Shown: piece by piece, positions 26,162 to 33,961 of the stretch
Layout: each line of letters begins with the position of its first letter
Position numbering within the stretch: position 1 is the stretch's first letter
Assembly: GCF_900176535.1 (NCBI RefSeq)
Contig: NZ_FWXT01000003.1
Location: 62,001-126,000, forward strand
Direction: 5' to 3'
Origin: Pedobacter africanus
GTDB lineage: Bacteria; Bacteroidota; Bacteroidia; Sphingobacteriales; Sphingobacteriaceae
DNA length: 64,000 nt
Made by a program: the position numbers and the translations under genes
Notes under the pieces: generated by a model
Databases searched by the model: none
Seen by the model: the letters and a program-made list of their open reading frames with translations, nothing else
What the model was told of the DNA's origin: nothing

Positions 26162-26788
26162 ATGAAAAGAAGGAATTTTCTTAAAAGCTCTGCATTGTTC
26201 GGAGCAGCGGGTGTGCTTCCTACCGGAGCCATTGTGGCGGCGCCGGCAGGGAAAGCCCCGGACAAGGAGGATGAGATGTACGGAAAGCCTTATGTGGTGA
26301 AACGGCTTAAAATCCCTGCCCCGTACTACAGCTTCCGTAAAAAGAACTGGCATTTCATTATTCTGGATGGCAATGGCCCCGGATTAAAGCTGGATGGAGA
26401 ACAGATGAACTGGCTGGAAAGGGAGTTGGATAGTCTGAAACCCAATACCCCGGTGCTGCTCATGTCGCATTATCCCATTCTTACGGTAACCAATACCTGG
26501 GAGGGAGGGCAGCATGGCGATCATAAAGAGCTTAAAAAGCTGTTTTATAAACACCGCGACAAGGTTAAGATCTGCCTGAGCGGGCATCAGCATTTGCTGG
26601 ATGAAGCTGTTTACAATGGGGTTAGGTACCATTGCAATGGCTCTATGAGTGGTTTCTGGTGGGGAAAGGGTGATGAGAAATCGGCTCGGCCTTATTTTTA
26701 CCAGGAGAGCTCGCCAGGTTATGCTTTGCTGAAGCTTTACGAAGATGGCCGGGTAGAGAATGAATATATTCCGCTCGATCTAAGCTAA
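26162..26788 (+). pseudogene. Calcineurin-like metallophosphoesterase lacking its N-terminal metal-binding half
   Basis: A 208-residue frame starting MKRRNFLKSSALFGAAGVLP, a twin-arginine-like export signal. After about 35 residues it passes directly to the middle of a metallophosphoesterase: YGKPYVVKRLKIPAPYYSFR, FHFIILDGN-type strand, MSHYPIL and GHQHLLD (GHxH). The upstream motifs DxH, GDxxD and GNHD, which supply half of the dinuclear metal ligands, are absent, and the length is well below the usual 300 or so. This looks like an in-frame internal deletion; activity as a phosphatase is doubtful. ATG 26162 is chosen over 26135, which overlaps SusD. Confidence 0.65.
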
Positions 26789-26801
26789 AGATTCAAATCC
26801 C

Positions 26802-26848
26802 TATAAATAATTAAGGCCGGGCATTTTGCCCGGCCTTAATTATTTATA
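26802..26848. terminator. Bidirectional terminator with perfect 22-bp stem
   Basis: A perfect inverted repeat of 22 bases per arm around a TTT loop, with GC-rich core GGCCGGGCA/TGCCCGGCC and A/T flanks that give T-rich tails on both strands. It lies between two convergent genes and ends both. The stop codon of the minus-strand gene at 26840 lies inside the stem. Confidence 0.9.
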
Positions 26849-27097
26849 TCGGCATTGTTGCCATTTAGGTTTGCCTGTTCCAGGCCCTCCCTGCTCTCCA
26901 TCTGCTCCGTGCCGGAAAACAAGGCGCATAAAAAAGACATTTGCCGAAACAAAAAGTACAATGGCCAGTATGGCTGCAACTTTTGTTAAACTTACCAAAG
27001 CCGGGTTCTTGGCAAAGCCCCCGAATATGTAACCGATAATAAACACCATACAAACCCCAAATAGTATCCGTATGGTCATAATGAATCCGAAACCCAT
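26840..27097 (-). CDS. Small inner-membrane protein, 85 residues
   Basis: Two hydrophobic segments (IRILFGVCMVFIIGYIFGGF and VAAILAIVLFVSANVFFMRL) followed by a polar Gly-rich tail (FRHGADGEQGGPGTGKPKW). Start ATG at 27097, 25 bases after the stop of the upstream gene at 27123; a longer frame reaching 27184 would overlap that gene and is not favoured. It is the last gene of the leftward receptor block. No family recognised. Confidence 0.6.
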   Translation of the reverse strand: MGFGFIMTIRILFGVCMVFIIGYIFGGFAKNPALVSLTKVAAILAIVLFVSANVFFMRLVFRHGADGEQGGPGTGKPKWQQCRYK

Positions 27098-27122
27098 GAT
27101 CTTAAAATTTAATTGTGAACGA

Positions 27123-27779
27123 TTATTTGTAGTTGCCAAGCAGTGCCGTGTTTTCTGATAAGCCCCAATGCGGCTCCGTACCACTTACATCTGCTGCCTT
27201 TATTTTTTTAAGGCTCTCTGTAGCCAGTTGCTTTGCCTGCGCTTTGTCTCCTCCCCAAAGTTTAGGGGTGTTGTACAGTTCCCATGCCTGTACATACATG
27301 GCCCTGGGGTTTGCAGCGTCAAGTGCCTGCGCTTTAACCCGGTATTGCTGAGCAAGCGGGCCATATTTGCGTCCGTAACTCATTGGGCTGATAAACACTT
27401 TTGTGCGGTAAACCATACTCAGCACGGTATAAACCTCTGCACACGCTTTCTTTTGCTTCAAGGTGTCCAGCAAAGACTTCGCCATCAACGCCTGCTGTTC
27501 CCCTCGGTTGCTGTAAGGCTCAATACTTTCGCCGTCATCTTTCCTGATGAAGCCGATTTTTGCATTACACAGAGCGGCGTAATAATAGGGCAGCCAGTTT
27601 TTTTTCTGCTGTCCGCCAATCCTAAGGAACTCTTTTTCAAGCGCTTCATAATCGCCGGTCTTTCGGGCCTGGTCTAATTTGGTTACTGCATTTTGCAATG
27701 CATTTGTACCCTGTTCCTGGGCTATGCCCTTAAAATAGAATGGTACCATTGCCAAAATAAGGCATGCTAACTTTTTCAT
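27123..27779 (-). CDS. Secreted helical (TPR-like) protein of unknown function
   Basis: A 218-residue protein with signal peptide MKKLACLILAMVPFYFKGIAQ. The mature part is helical with repeat-like segments (LDQARKTGDYEALEKEFLRI; PYYYAALCNAKIGF; AQQYRVKAQALDAANPRAMY), consistent with degenerate TPR helices in the periplasm. It follows the TonB-dependent receptor by 29 bases and precedes the small membrane protein by 25, so the three are probably one transcript. The specific role is unknown. Confidence 0.7.
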   Translation of the reverse strand: MKKLACLILAMVPFYFKGIAQEQGTNALQNAVTKLDQARKTGDYEALEKEFLRIGGQQKKNWLPYYYAALCNAKIGFIRKDDGESIEPYSNRGEQQALMAKSLLDTLKQKKACAEVYTVLSMVYRTKVFISPMSYGRKYGPLAQQYRVKAQALDAANPRAMYVQAWELYNTPKLWGGDKAQAKQLATESLKKIKAADVSGTEPHWGLSENTALLGNYK

Positions 27780-27808
27780 ACTTGTGGTTTTTAATTATTG
27801 AAAATTGA

Positions 27809-29761
27809 TTATAGATTTTTATCGATGAAATCGGCCGTGCGGTCTATGCCAAAGCTCATGAATATGCCAGCATAGAAATACCTGTCGGCCGGTAAGGTTA
27901 TGGCCGTTTTATTCCGGCCATCAAAGCTATAGTTGTAGCCAAATACCTGCTTGGTACCCAGCAGATTGTTTACGCCAATACTGACCCCCGAAATTGGTTT
28001 CTGCTTCCACCTGCCAAACAGGGAAAAGAGGTGGGCCACCTGCAGGTTCATTATGCTGTAGGGCCTGGTTGTTCCCTGGTCGGCTATCTCCAACAGCTGT
28101 AGGCCATTGTACCTGATGTTGTAATAAGGCCTGCCCGTTGCTACAGCACAGGAAAGATTTAAAAATGTATTGATGTCCTGAAAATTCTTTTTTATTGCAA
28201 TGGTAGCGGTATGAGGGGTAGTAAAATCCGGTTTCAAGGCATAGGGATAGTTCAGGAAATCGCGTTTGGAATCCAGAAAGGTATAGCTGATCCAGTAATC
28301 AAGGTTCCTGATGGTTTTTTTATCTCTGAAAAACAGTTCCAGACCCTGGGCATAGCCCGATCCACTGTTGTTCAGGAACGGTGCTGTTTTTACCAGATGG
28401 TGATATTGCTTGCGGTATAATTCCATACGGAAGAACCTGTTGTTTGCTTTTTTGGTGTAGTTAAGTACATAATGTGCTGCATTTGAAAATTTCAAATCGG
28501 TGTTCTGATACAGGATTTCATTTGAGGGCTGCTGATAAAAGATGCCATAGGCAAGGTTCAGCTGTCCGCCATCATTAAAACGATAGGCCAGGCTGGCACG
28601 TGGGGCAATTGCCGGTTTGTTTAACAGCAAGGAATATTCTGCCCTAACGCCCAGTCTGGCTGCCAGGTTATCGGTTAGGTAAAGTTCGGCTTCTGCAAAA
28701 GCTGCCGACAAATTATCGGTAAGCAGGAGGGTGCTGTCATTGGAAAAACCATTGTCCCGGTTGTAAAAATGTTCTGCACCTATGCGCAGGGCCTGGTTGC
28801 CGGAAAAGATCCTGGTAAAAACCATCCTTGCTTGTGCAAAATCAGACCTGATTTGGCGCTCATGGTCCATAGCTGAACTTCTGCTTAGGGTACGGGTATC
28901 ATTGTAGCTGTAGGCCAAACCTGCATCCACAAGCCAGGTTTCATTCAGCTGATCGTGATAACTCAGGTTGTTATATATGCTTTTCCCCTTTACCTGATAG
29001 CTGGACAGCAGGTTTGCGTTGTTGATGTCTGGAGAACGCATCCCGACATCACTGGAGTTCCAGTTGGTGTAAAGCTTCAGCATGCCCGATTTTCCTGTCT
29101 GTATCCTGAAGTTTGCGTCGCCTTCCAGGTACTTCGGTCCGCTGAAATAATCGGGCCTTTGCTTAACAATGGTATTGTACAAAGCCGCATTGCTGTAGCG
29201 TAAGGTAACACCATAACTACTTTTTTTATTGCGTGCCAGCTGCTGGATACCAGCCCCGACATTTGCAGGGAACAAAGAAAAACTGGCCGAGGATTTTTCG
29301 GGCAAACTACTGCTTTCCAGGATCAGGACACTGCTCATGGCTTGGCCGTAAAGTGCCGAATAACCTCCTGTATTGAACAATATTCCTTTAAACAAAATGG
29401 GATTAACACGCGCATACTGCTGCATGCCAGGTACGGCAGGGTAATTGGGGCTTTTAAGTAAGGTGCCATCAATAAACTGCCGGGTTTCCTCGCCCGTGCC
29501 CCCGCGGATAAACAGGCCATCGCGATCGCCGATCTGCTGCGCACCAGGCAGCGAACGCATGGCCAGTGCAATATCAGCATTGTTTCCTGCAACGGTAAAA
29601 GCATCCATTGCGGTAAGGGAAGCCCCTTTTGCCTTGTCACTGGCTTCAAAAGACCCCGCACTGATGGTTACCTCTTTTAAAGTCCGGCTGTCTTGTCCGT
29701 AAACGGCCTGGAAGGCCATTGACATAAAAAATGCTGCAGCTGTCAAACGTAAGGTATTCAT
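27809..29761 (-). CDS. TonB-dependent outer-membrane receptor
   Basis: A 650-residue receptor with signal peptide ending AVYGQDS, a possible TonB box at LKEVTISAGSF, a plug at about residues 40-150 (LFIRGGTGEETRQFIDGTLL) and a barrel to the C-terminus (FYAGIFMSFGID). It lacks the carboxypeptidase-like and STN domains of SusC proteins and has no SusD partner. It is therefore closer to siderophore, metal or cofactor receptors, though the ligand cannot be told. Its promoter region contains the 32-bp element shared with the LytS/LytTR operon, implying control by that system. Confidence 0.88.
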   Translation of the reverse strand: MNTLRLTAAAFFMSMAFQAVYGQDSRTLKEVTISAGSFEASDKAKGASLTAMDAFTVAGNNADIALAMRSLPGAQQIGDRDGLFIRGGTGEETRQFIDGTLLKSPNYPAVPGMQQYARVNPILFKGILFNTGGYSALYGQAMSSVLILESSSLPEKSSASFSLFPANVGAGIQQLARNKKSSYGVTLRYSNAALYNTIVKQRPDYFSGPKYLEGDANFRIQTGKSGMLKLYTNWNSSDVGMRSPDINNANLLSSYQVKGKSIYNNLSYHDQLNETWLVDAGLAYSYNDTRTLSRSSAMDHERQIRSDFAQARMVFTRIFSGNQALRIGAEHFYNRDNGFSNDSTLLLTDNLSAAFAEAELYLTDNLAARLGVRAEYSLLLNKPAIAPRASLAYRFNDGGQLNLAYGIFYQQPSNEILYQNTDLKFSNAAHYVLNYTKKANNRFFRMELYRKQYHHLVKTAPFLNNSGSGYAQGLELFFRDKKTIRNLDYWISYTFLDSKRDFLNYPYALKPDFTTPHTATIAIKKNFQDINTFLNLSCAVATGRPYYNIRYNGLQLLEIADQGTTRPYSIMNLQVAHLFSLFGRWKQKPISGVSIGVNNLLGTKQVFGYNYSFDGRNKTAITLPADRYFYAGIFMSFGIDRTADFIDKNL

Positions 29762-29789
29762 TGCCTTTGTATTTTGTTGTATGTACAGG

Positions 29790-29797
29790 CAAACCTA
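29790..29797 (-). promoter_or_regulatory. -7 promoter element of the receptor gene (TAGGTTTG on minus strand)
   Basis: Full match to TAnnTTTG on the minus strand, 28 bases upstream of the receptor ATG and 26 bases downstream of the operator at 29824-29855. No good -33 TTTG is present, as expected for an activator-dependent promoter. Confidence 0.5.
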
Positions 29798-29823
29798 TAG
29801 CTAAAACCAATAGGTATTTTGGA

Positions 29824-29855
29824 GAATAGACCACAAGGGGAATTGTGCAGACGAA
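29824..29855 (-). promoter_or_regulatory. Predicted LytTR-family operator, copy upstream of the TonB receptor
   Basis: Minus-strand pattern TTCGTCTRCACAATT - N10 - TCTATTC, shared with 31677-31708 (25 of 32 positions identical). The two TCT blocks are 21 bases apart, two helical turns, as expected for a LytTR dimer binding direct repeats. It lies 62 bases from the receptor ATG. Confidence 0.6.
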
Positions 29856-29872
29856 TGCCGGAATTCCGGGAA

Positions 29873-30580
29873 CTAGTTTTTTCTGCCCTTTAACAGAATG
29901 GATAAACTGTCTTTATAAGACTCGCTTACCGGGATTTCTTTTTTGCCTATGCAAACAAAATCGCGTTTAATGGTACTGATCTTTTTTGCGGCAACAAGAA
30001 AAGATTTGTGACAGCGTATAAAGGTACCCGGAGGGAATTTTTCCTCCATAGCCTTCATGGTCATGCGGGTAAGGATCGGCTTTTCAGCAGTAGAAAGGTA
30101 AATCTTGATGTAGTCCTTCAGCCCTTCAATATATTCAATGTCGGCTGCAATGATCTTTACCTGGGTGTACTCTACATTGACAAAAAAATCCTGCAGTTCA
30201 GGGGCCGCGGCAACCGGGTTTTGTAAAAGGAACAGTTCATTTGCCCTGTTGCACGCTTTCAGAAAACGATCAAAGCTGAAGGGTTTCAACAGGTAATCCA
30301 CCACCTGCAGGTTAAAGCCTTCCAGTGCATATTGCTCATAGGCGGTAACCAGTATCACCATTGGCGGATTTTTTAAGGCAGCCAGGAACTGAAGCCCGTT
30401 TAAACCCGGCATCTGGATATCCAGAAAAATGAGGTCTACCTGCTCTCTTTGCATCACATCGCAGGCCTCCATCGCATTTTTACAGGTGGCCGTCAATTGC
30501 AAAAAAGGCACCTGGTCAATACTGTCTTCCAGTAAGTCCCTTAACAATTGTTCATCGTCTACAGCAATGCAGCGTATCAT
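29873..30580 (-). CDS. LytTR-family response regulator
   Basis: A 235-residue regulator. Receiver domain at about residues 1-120, with acidic pocket D8/D9, phosphoacceptor D54 in DLIFLDIQMPGLNG and the switch lysine in VVDYLLKPFSFDRF. The LytTR DNA-binding domain is at about 135-235 (DIEYIEGLKDYIKIYLSTAE; FIRCHKSFLVAAKKI). It overlaps the kinase gene by four bases (ATGA), so the two are translationally coupled. Its likely targets are the two copies of the element at 29824-29855 and 31677-31708. Confidence 0.93.
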   Translation of the reverse strand: MIRCIAVDDEQLLRDLLEDSIDQVPFLQLTATCKNAMEACDVMQREQVDLIFLDIQMPGLNGLQFLAALKNPPMVILVTAYEQYALEGFNLQVVDYLLKPFSFDRFLKACNRANELFLLQNPVAAAPELQDFFVNVEYTQVKIIAADIEYIEGLKDYIKIYLSTAEKPILTRMTMKAMEEKFPPGTFIRCHKSFLVAAKKISTIKRDFVCIGKKEIPVSESYKDSLSILLKGRKN

Positions 30581-31602
30581 ATCAATTGTAAAGTTAAGCT
30601 AATATGGAATTGGTTAGCTGTCTGTTGGATCTTTAAATTATACTTATCCTTGTACAGTAAATCCAGCCGTGATTTTACATTTGCCAGGCCGATGCCCGAA
30701 TGCCCGTCTTTACTGCTGTTTGATTGCGCATCAAATTGGTTAATGGCTTCAAAAAACAGCTCACTATTGGCAAGGGATAAATTGATGCTGATGACCGGCT
30801 TTGCCTGATAACCAATGCCATGTTTAAAAGCATTTTCTACAAATGGGATGATCAGCATGGGTTCGATGAGCTGAGTTTCACTAAGGGCGTTTATTTCCGT
30901 GTGATACCTGATCTCTACATCGGTACCAAAACGCATGCGCTGCAAGGCTACGTAATTGTTCAAATAAGCGATTTCTTTATCCAGTGTTACTTTTTTGCCT
31001 TGTGTTTCATACAGCATGTAACGCATCAGTTCTGAAAGCATGATGAGCGAGGGCTCGATCTGGTCAGATTTTTTTCTGGCCAGTGATACCAAGTTGCTGA
31101 GCACATTGAACAGAAAATGCGGGCTGATCTGGGAACGGAGGAATTTCAGTTCGGTAGAAAGTTGTTCGGTTTTTATTTTTTGCTGCTCGCGGTCCTGTCT
31201 TATCTTGTCAACCACTTTACGGTAAACGATACTAATGATAAATACCGCAACAGAGGGGGCAAAAACGAACTTATAGGCGGTAAGGTCTTTCAGTACCTCA
31301 GGAAACCACCAGGCCAGCATATGGTATTTTAGCTGAAAGGAGCCAAGGATCAGTGCTGCGGAACATATTATATACAACCACCAGAACCTCCGGTTAAGCA
31401 ATCTGGGAATCAGAAAAAATGCATTAAAATAAAAGATGAAGAGATGTATCAATCCGGCAAGGCTAAAAAAGTATCCGGGAATGGGGCCTATTTTATACCC
31501 GTGTGCCGCTGAAGATACCAGGTAGGGCAGGAGCAGGACCATGGCCCAGATGAGTGCATGAAGGGCGATGCTGATGTACCTGAATTTGACTGCTATTTTC
31601 AT
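30577..31602 (-). CDS. LytS/YehU-type sensor histidine kinase
   Basis: A 341-residue kinase with four N-terminal membrane segments (residues about 10-130), a short coiled coil (VVDKIRQDREQQKIKTEQLS) and the His_kinase domain. The phosphorylated histidine is H162 in LRSQISPHFLFNVLSNLV; the N box is IIPFVENAFKHGIG and the G box SGIGLANVKSRLDLLY. There is no periplasmic sensor domain, so it probably senses a membrane-linked signal. It is the first gene of the pair, with its own operator-bearing promoter region. Confidence 0.93.
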   Translation of the reverse strand: MKIAVKFRYISIALHALIWAMVLLLPYLVSSAAHGYKIGPIPGYFFSLAGLIHLFIFYFNAFFLIPRLLNRRFWWLYIICSAALILGSFQLKYHMLAWWFPEVLKDLTAYKFVFAPSVAVFIISIVYRKVVDKIRQDREQQKIKTEQLSTELKFLRSQISPHFLFNVLSNLVSLARKKSDQIEPSLIMLSELMRYMLYETQGKKVTLDKEIAYLNNYVALQRMRFGTDVEIRYHTEINALSETQLIEPMLIIPFVENAFKHGIGYQAKPVISINLSLANSELFFEAINQFDAQSNSSKDGHSGIGLANVKSRLDLLYKDKYNLKIQQTANQFHISLTLQLI

Positions 31603-31622
31603 TGACCTGGACCGAACTGGAA

Positions 31623-31670
31623 ATTGAGTTGCCGCTGCGGATAAATTTAATTATTTGGCGGCAACTCAAT
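31623..31670. promoter_or_regulatory. 13-bp inverted repeat around the putative -7 element of the kinase gene
   Basis: ATTGAGTTGCCGC (31623-31635) and GCGGCAACTCAAT (31658-31670) are perfect inverted copies separated by 22 AT-rich bases containing TAAATTTA (31642-31649), a 7-of-8 match to TAnnTTTG. It may be an operator, a leader hairpin, or the terminator of the pgl operon. Confidence 0.5.
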
Positions 31671-31676
31671 GTCATT

Positions 31677-31708
31677 GAATAGATAAGACCGGCAATTGTG
31701 TAGACGAA
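31677..31708 (-). promoter_or_regulatory. Predicted LytTR-family operator, copy upstream of the kinase/regulator operon
   Basis: Second copy of the 32-bp element, same strand and same geometry: 27 bases upstream of the putative -7 box and 74 bases upstream of the kinase ATG. It starts only six bases after the pgl stop codon, so it belongs to the kinase promoter. Confidence 0.6.
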
Positions 31709-31713
31709 AAGCC

Positions 31714-32439
31714 CTAATTGTCCAGCAGACTGGCTGCTGCATCATCTAAAAACCAGGTTACCCCGCCGTCAATCGGGTTAATCAATTGGGCAGGATATAG
31801 TTGGGTATTCTTTTTAGGACTTTCAATCACTTGCTTTACCGCCTGCGCCTTACTTTCCCCAAAAACAAGAAAAGCGACATTTTTCGCTTTGTTGATGAGC
31901 GGGGCTGTAAAGCTGATCCTCCAGGTAGACAACTTTTCTACGAACACCGAATCGAGCTCTACATTTTTGTTGTTCAGTATGGTAGTTCCCGGAAACAGTG
32001 ATGCGGTATGGGCATCATCGCCCATGCCCAGCAAAATCAGGTCGAACACCAGGTCAGCACCACCAAAATGTTTGGTAATGGCTTTGGTATATTCAATTGC
32101 AGCTTTTTCGGGTGCAAGGGTAGTATCTATATAAAAGATATGGTCCTCCGCAATATTCAGCGGGTCTAGTATGGCTTTTTTGGCCATCAGACCATTGTAA
32201 CTTTCGTGGCTGGGCATCACATTGCGCTCATCACCAAAAAAGAAATATACTTTGGTCCAATCTATCTTATCTTTATAGGTAGTAGCCAGCATTTCATATA
32301 ATGCTTTCGGCGAATTCCCACCGGTAAGTACAAAATTAAAGCAATCCTGCTCATCAATGGCTTTATTGGCTATTTTGATGATATATTCGGCAAGATCTTC
32401 CAGCAATTCGGGCTGTGTTTTATAGATCAGTAAATTCAT
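31714..32439 (-). CDS. pgl: 6-phosphogluconolactonase
   Basis: A 241-residue enzyme of the DevB/SOL type that hydrolyses 6-phosphoglucono-1,5-lactone to 6-phosphogluconate in the cytoplasm. Landmarks: NFVLTGGNSPKALYEML (phosphate-binding loop), KVYFFFGDERNVMPSHESYN (active-site region) and DLILLGMGDDAHTASLFPGT. Its ATG overlaps the zwf stop by one base (TAATG), so the two are coupled. It is the last gene of the ppgK-gnd-zwf-pgl operon. Confidence 0.95.
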   Translation of the reverse strand: MNLLIYKTQPELLEDLAEYIIKIANKAIDEQDCFNFVLTGGNSPKALYEMLATTYKDKIDWTKVYFFFGDERNVMPSHESYNGLMAKKAILDPLNIAEDHIFYIDTTLAPEKAAIEYTKAITKHFGGADLVFDLILLGMGDDAHTASLFPGTTILNNKNVELDSVFVEKLSTWRISFTAPLINKAKNVAFLVFGESKAQAVKQVIESPKKNTQLYPAQLINPIDGGVTWFLDDAAASLLDN

Positions 32440-33950
32440 TAGTCTTTATTTAAAGGTAGCGTAAACCAATGGAAGCCATCTCTGGCAATCAGCGCTTCAG
32501 CATCTTCGGGGCCCCATGAGTCGGCCGCATAGTTAGGAAAGCTGAGCGATTTTTTGCTTTCCCATGCATTGATTACCGGCATCAGCAGTTCCCATGCAAT
32601 TTCTACCTGGTCGGCACGCATAAACTGTGTCTGATCGCCGGTCATTACATCCAGCAGCAGGGTTTCGTAGGCTTCTGGTGATTCCGTGGTATAAGTGCCC
32701 TTATAGTCAAATACCATGTCTACCGGGTTTAAGGTCATATCTAGTCCGGGTCTTTTGCCCTGAACCTGTAACCTGATGCTCATTTCCGGTTGTATGCTGA
32801 TGATGAGCCTGTTTTGCTGCCAGTGTTCTGCTACCGATGCAGGGAATACCTGGTGCGGTACATCTTTAAACTGTATGGTAATGAGCGAAGAGGTTTGTGA
32901 CAGGCGTTTTCCGGTACGAACATAAAAAGGTATTCCTTTCCAGCGCCAGTTATCTACAAAAAACTTAATGGCCGCAAAGGTTTCTGTATTTGATTGTTTG
33001 TCTACATCTTTTTCAGAGCGGTAGCCAGGTACTTCATCGCCTCTGATCCAGCCCTTGGTATATTGTCCGCGTACGGTGTTGAAGCGGATATCTTCGGCCG
33101 AGAACGGGCGCATGGCTTTCAATACATCTACTTTTTTATCCCTGATCTCATCTGCATCGAAATTGATGGGGGTTTCCATACCAATAATGCAAAGCAATTG
33201 CAGCAGGTGGTTCTGGATCATATCCCTCAGGGCACCAGAGCCATCGTAATAGCCGCCCCTGTCGCCTACACCCAGCTGCTCGGTTACCGAGATCTGCACG
33301 TGGTCAATATAATTCCTGTTCCATAGCGGCTCCAGGAAGGAGTTGGCAAAGCGGAAAGCCATGATGTTCTGTACGGTTTCCTTTCCCAGGTAATGGTCTA
33401 TACGATAAATCTGTTTTTCTTTAAAACGCTCTCTCAGGATCTCATTGAGTTCACGAGCGGTTTCCAGGTCTTTACCAAAAGGTTTTTCTACCACGATGCG
33501 GCAGTTGTCTTCGTTTTCTGCCAGCTTAAATTTGGCCAGACGTTTGGCAATTGAAGGGAAAAGATCTGGCGATACGGCCAGGTAATATACAATTTGTGTG
33601 TCCGGGCCAAATTCGTTCTTAAACTTATCTAAGGTGTCTTTAAGTGTATCAAAAGAGGCGGAATCTTTAACATCAATCGGGTTATAATGAACGTTCTGAG
33701 AAAAATTGTCCCATTTTTCCTTATGTACCTTGCCTGTACGCGAAAAGCTATTTACACCTTCCATCAGCGTTTCCCTGAACTTCACGTCGGTTAAAGGTCT
33801 TCTGGCTGTGCCAATAATGGCAAATTTTTCGGGCATATAGCCCTCAGCATAAAGGTTGTAAAGAGCGGGCGCAAGTTTGCGCAGATTTAAATCACCGGTA
33901 CCACCAAATATTACAATTATGGTTGGATTAAGGCTGATACTTGTCTTCAT
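32439..33950 (-). CDS. zwf: Glucose-6-phosphate dehydrogenase
   Basis: A 503-residue enzyme oxidising glucose 6-phosphate to 6-phosphogluconolactone with NADP+ (or NAD+). The Rossmann motif IVIFGGTGDLNLRKLAPALY is at residues 12-31, the substrate-binding motif RIDHYLGKETVQNIMAFRF follows near residue 185, and EKPFGKDLETA is present. Full family length with no breaks. It lies 11 bases after gnd. Confidence 0.97.
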   Translation of the reverse strand: MKTSISLNPTIIVIFGGTGDLNLRKLAPALYNLYAEGYMPEKFAIIGTARRPLTDVKFRETLMEGVNSFSRTGKVHKEKWDNFSQNVHYNPIDVKDSASFDTLKDTLDKFKNEFGPDTQIVYYLAVSPDLFPSIAKRLAKFKLAENEDNCRIVVEKPFGKDLETARELNEILRERFKEKQIYRIDHYLGKETVQNIMAFRFANSFLEPLWNRNYIDHVQISVTEQLGVGDRGGYYDGSGALRDMIQNHLLQLLCIIGMETPINFDADEIRDKKVDVLKAMRPFSAEDIRFNTVRGQYTKGWIRGDEVPGYRSEKDVDKQSNTETFAAIKFFVDNWRWKGIPFYVRTGKRLSQTSSLITIQFKDVPHQVFPASVAEHWQQNRLIISIQPEMSIRLQVQGKRPGLDMTLNPVDMVFDYKGTYTTESPEAYETLLLDVMTGDQTQFMRADQVEIAWELLMPVINAWESKKSLSFPNYAADSWGPEDAEALIARDGFHWFTLPLNKD

Positions 33951-33961
33951 TATATGGTTTT

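Noticed and set aside
27168..27677. Plus-strand open frame (169 codons) opposite the TPR-like gene
   Set aside because: The minus-strand frame has a signal peptide and operon context; this one has none.
28211..28420. Plus-strand small frames within the TonB receptor
   Set aside because: Shadow frames; barrel strands and plug of the minus-strand gene are continuous here.
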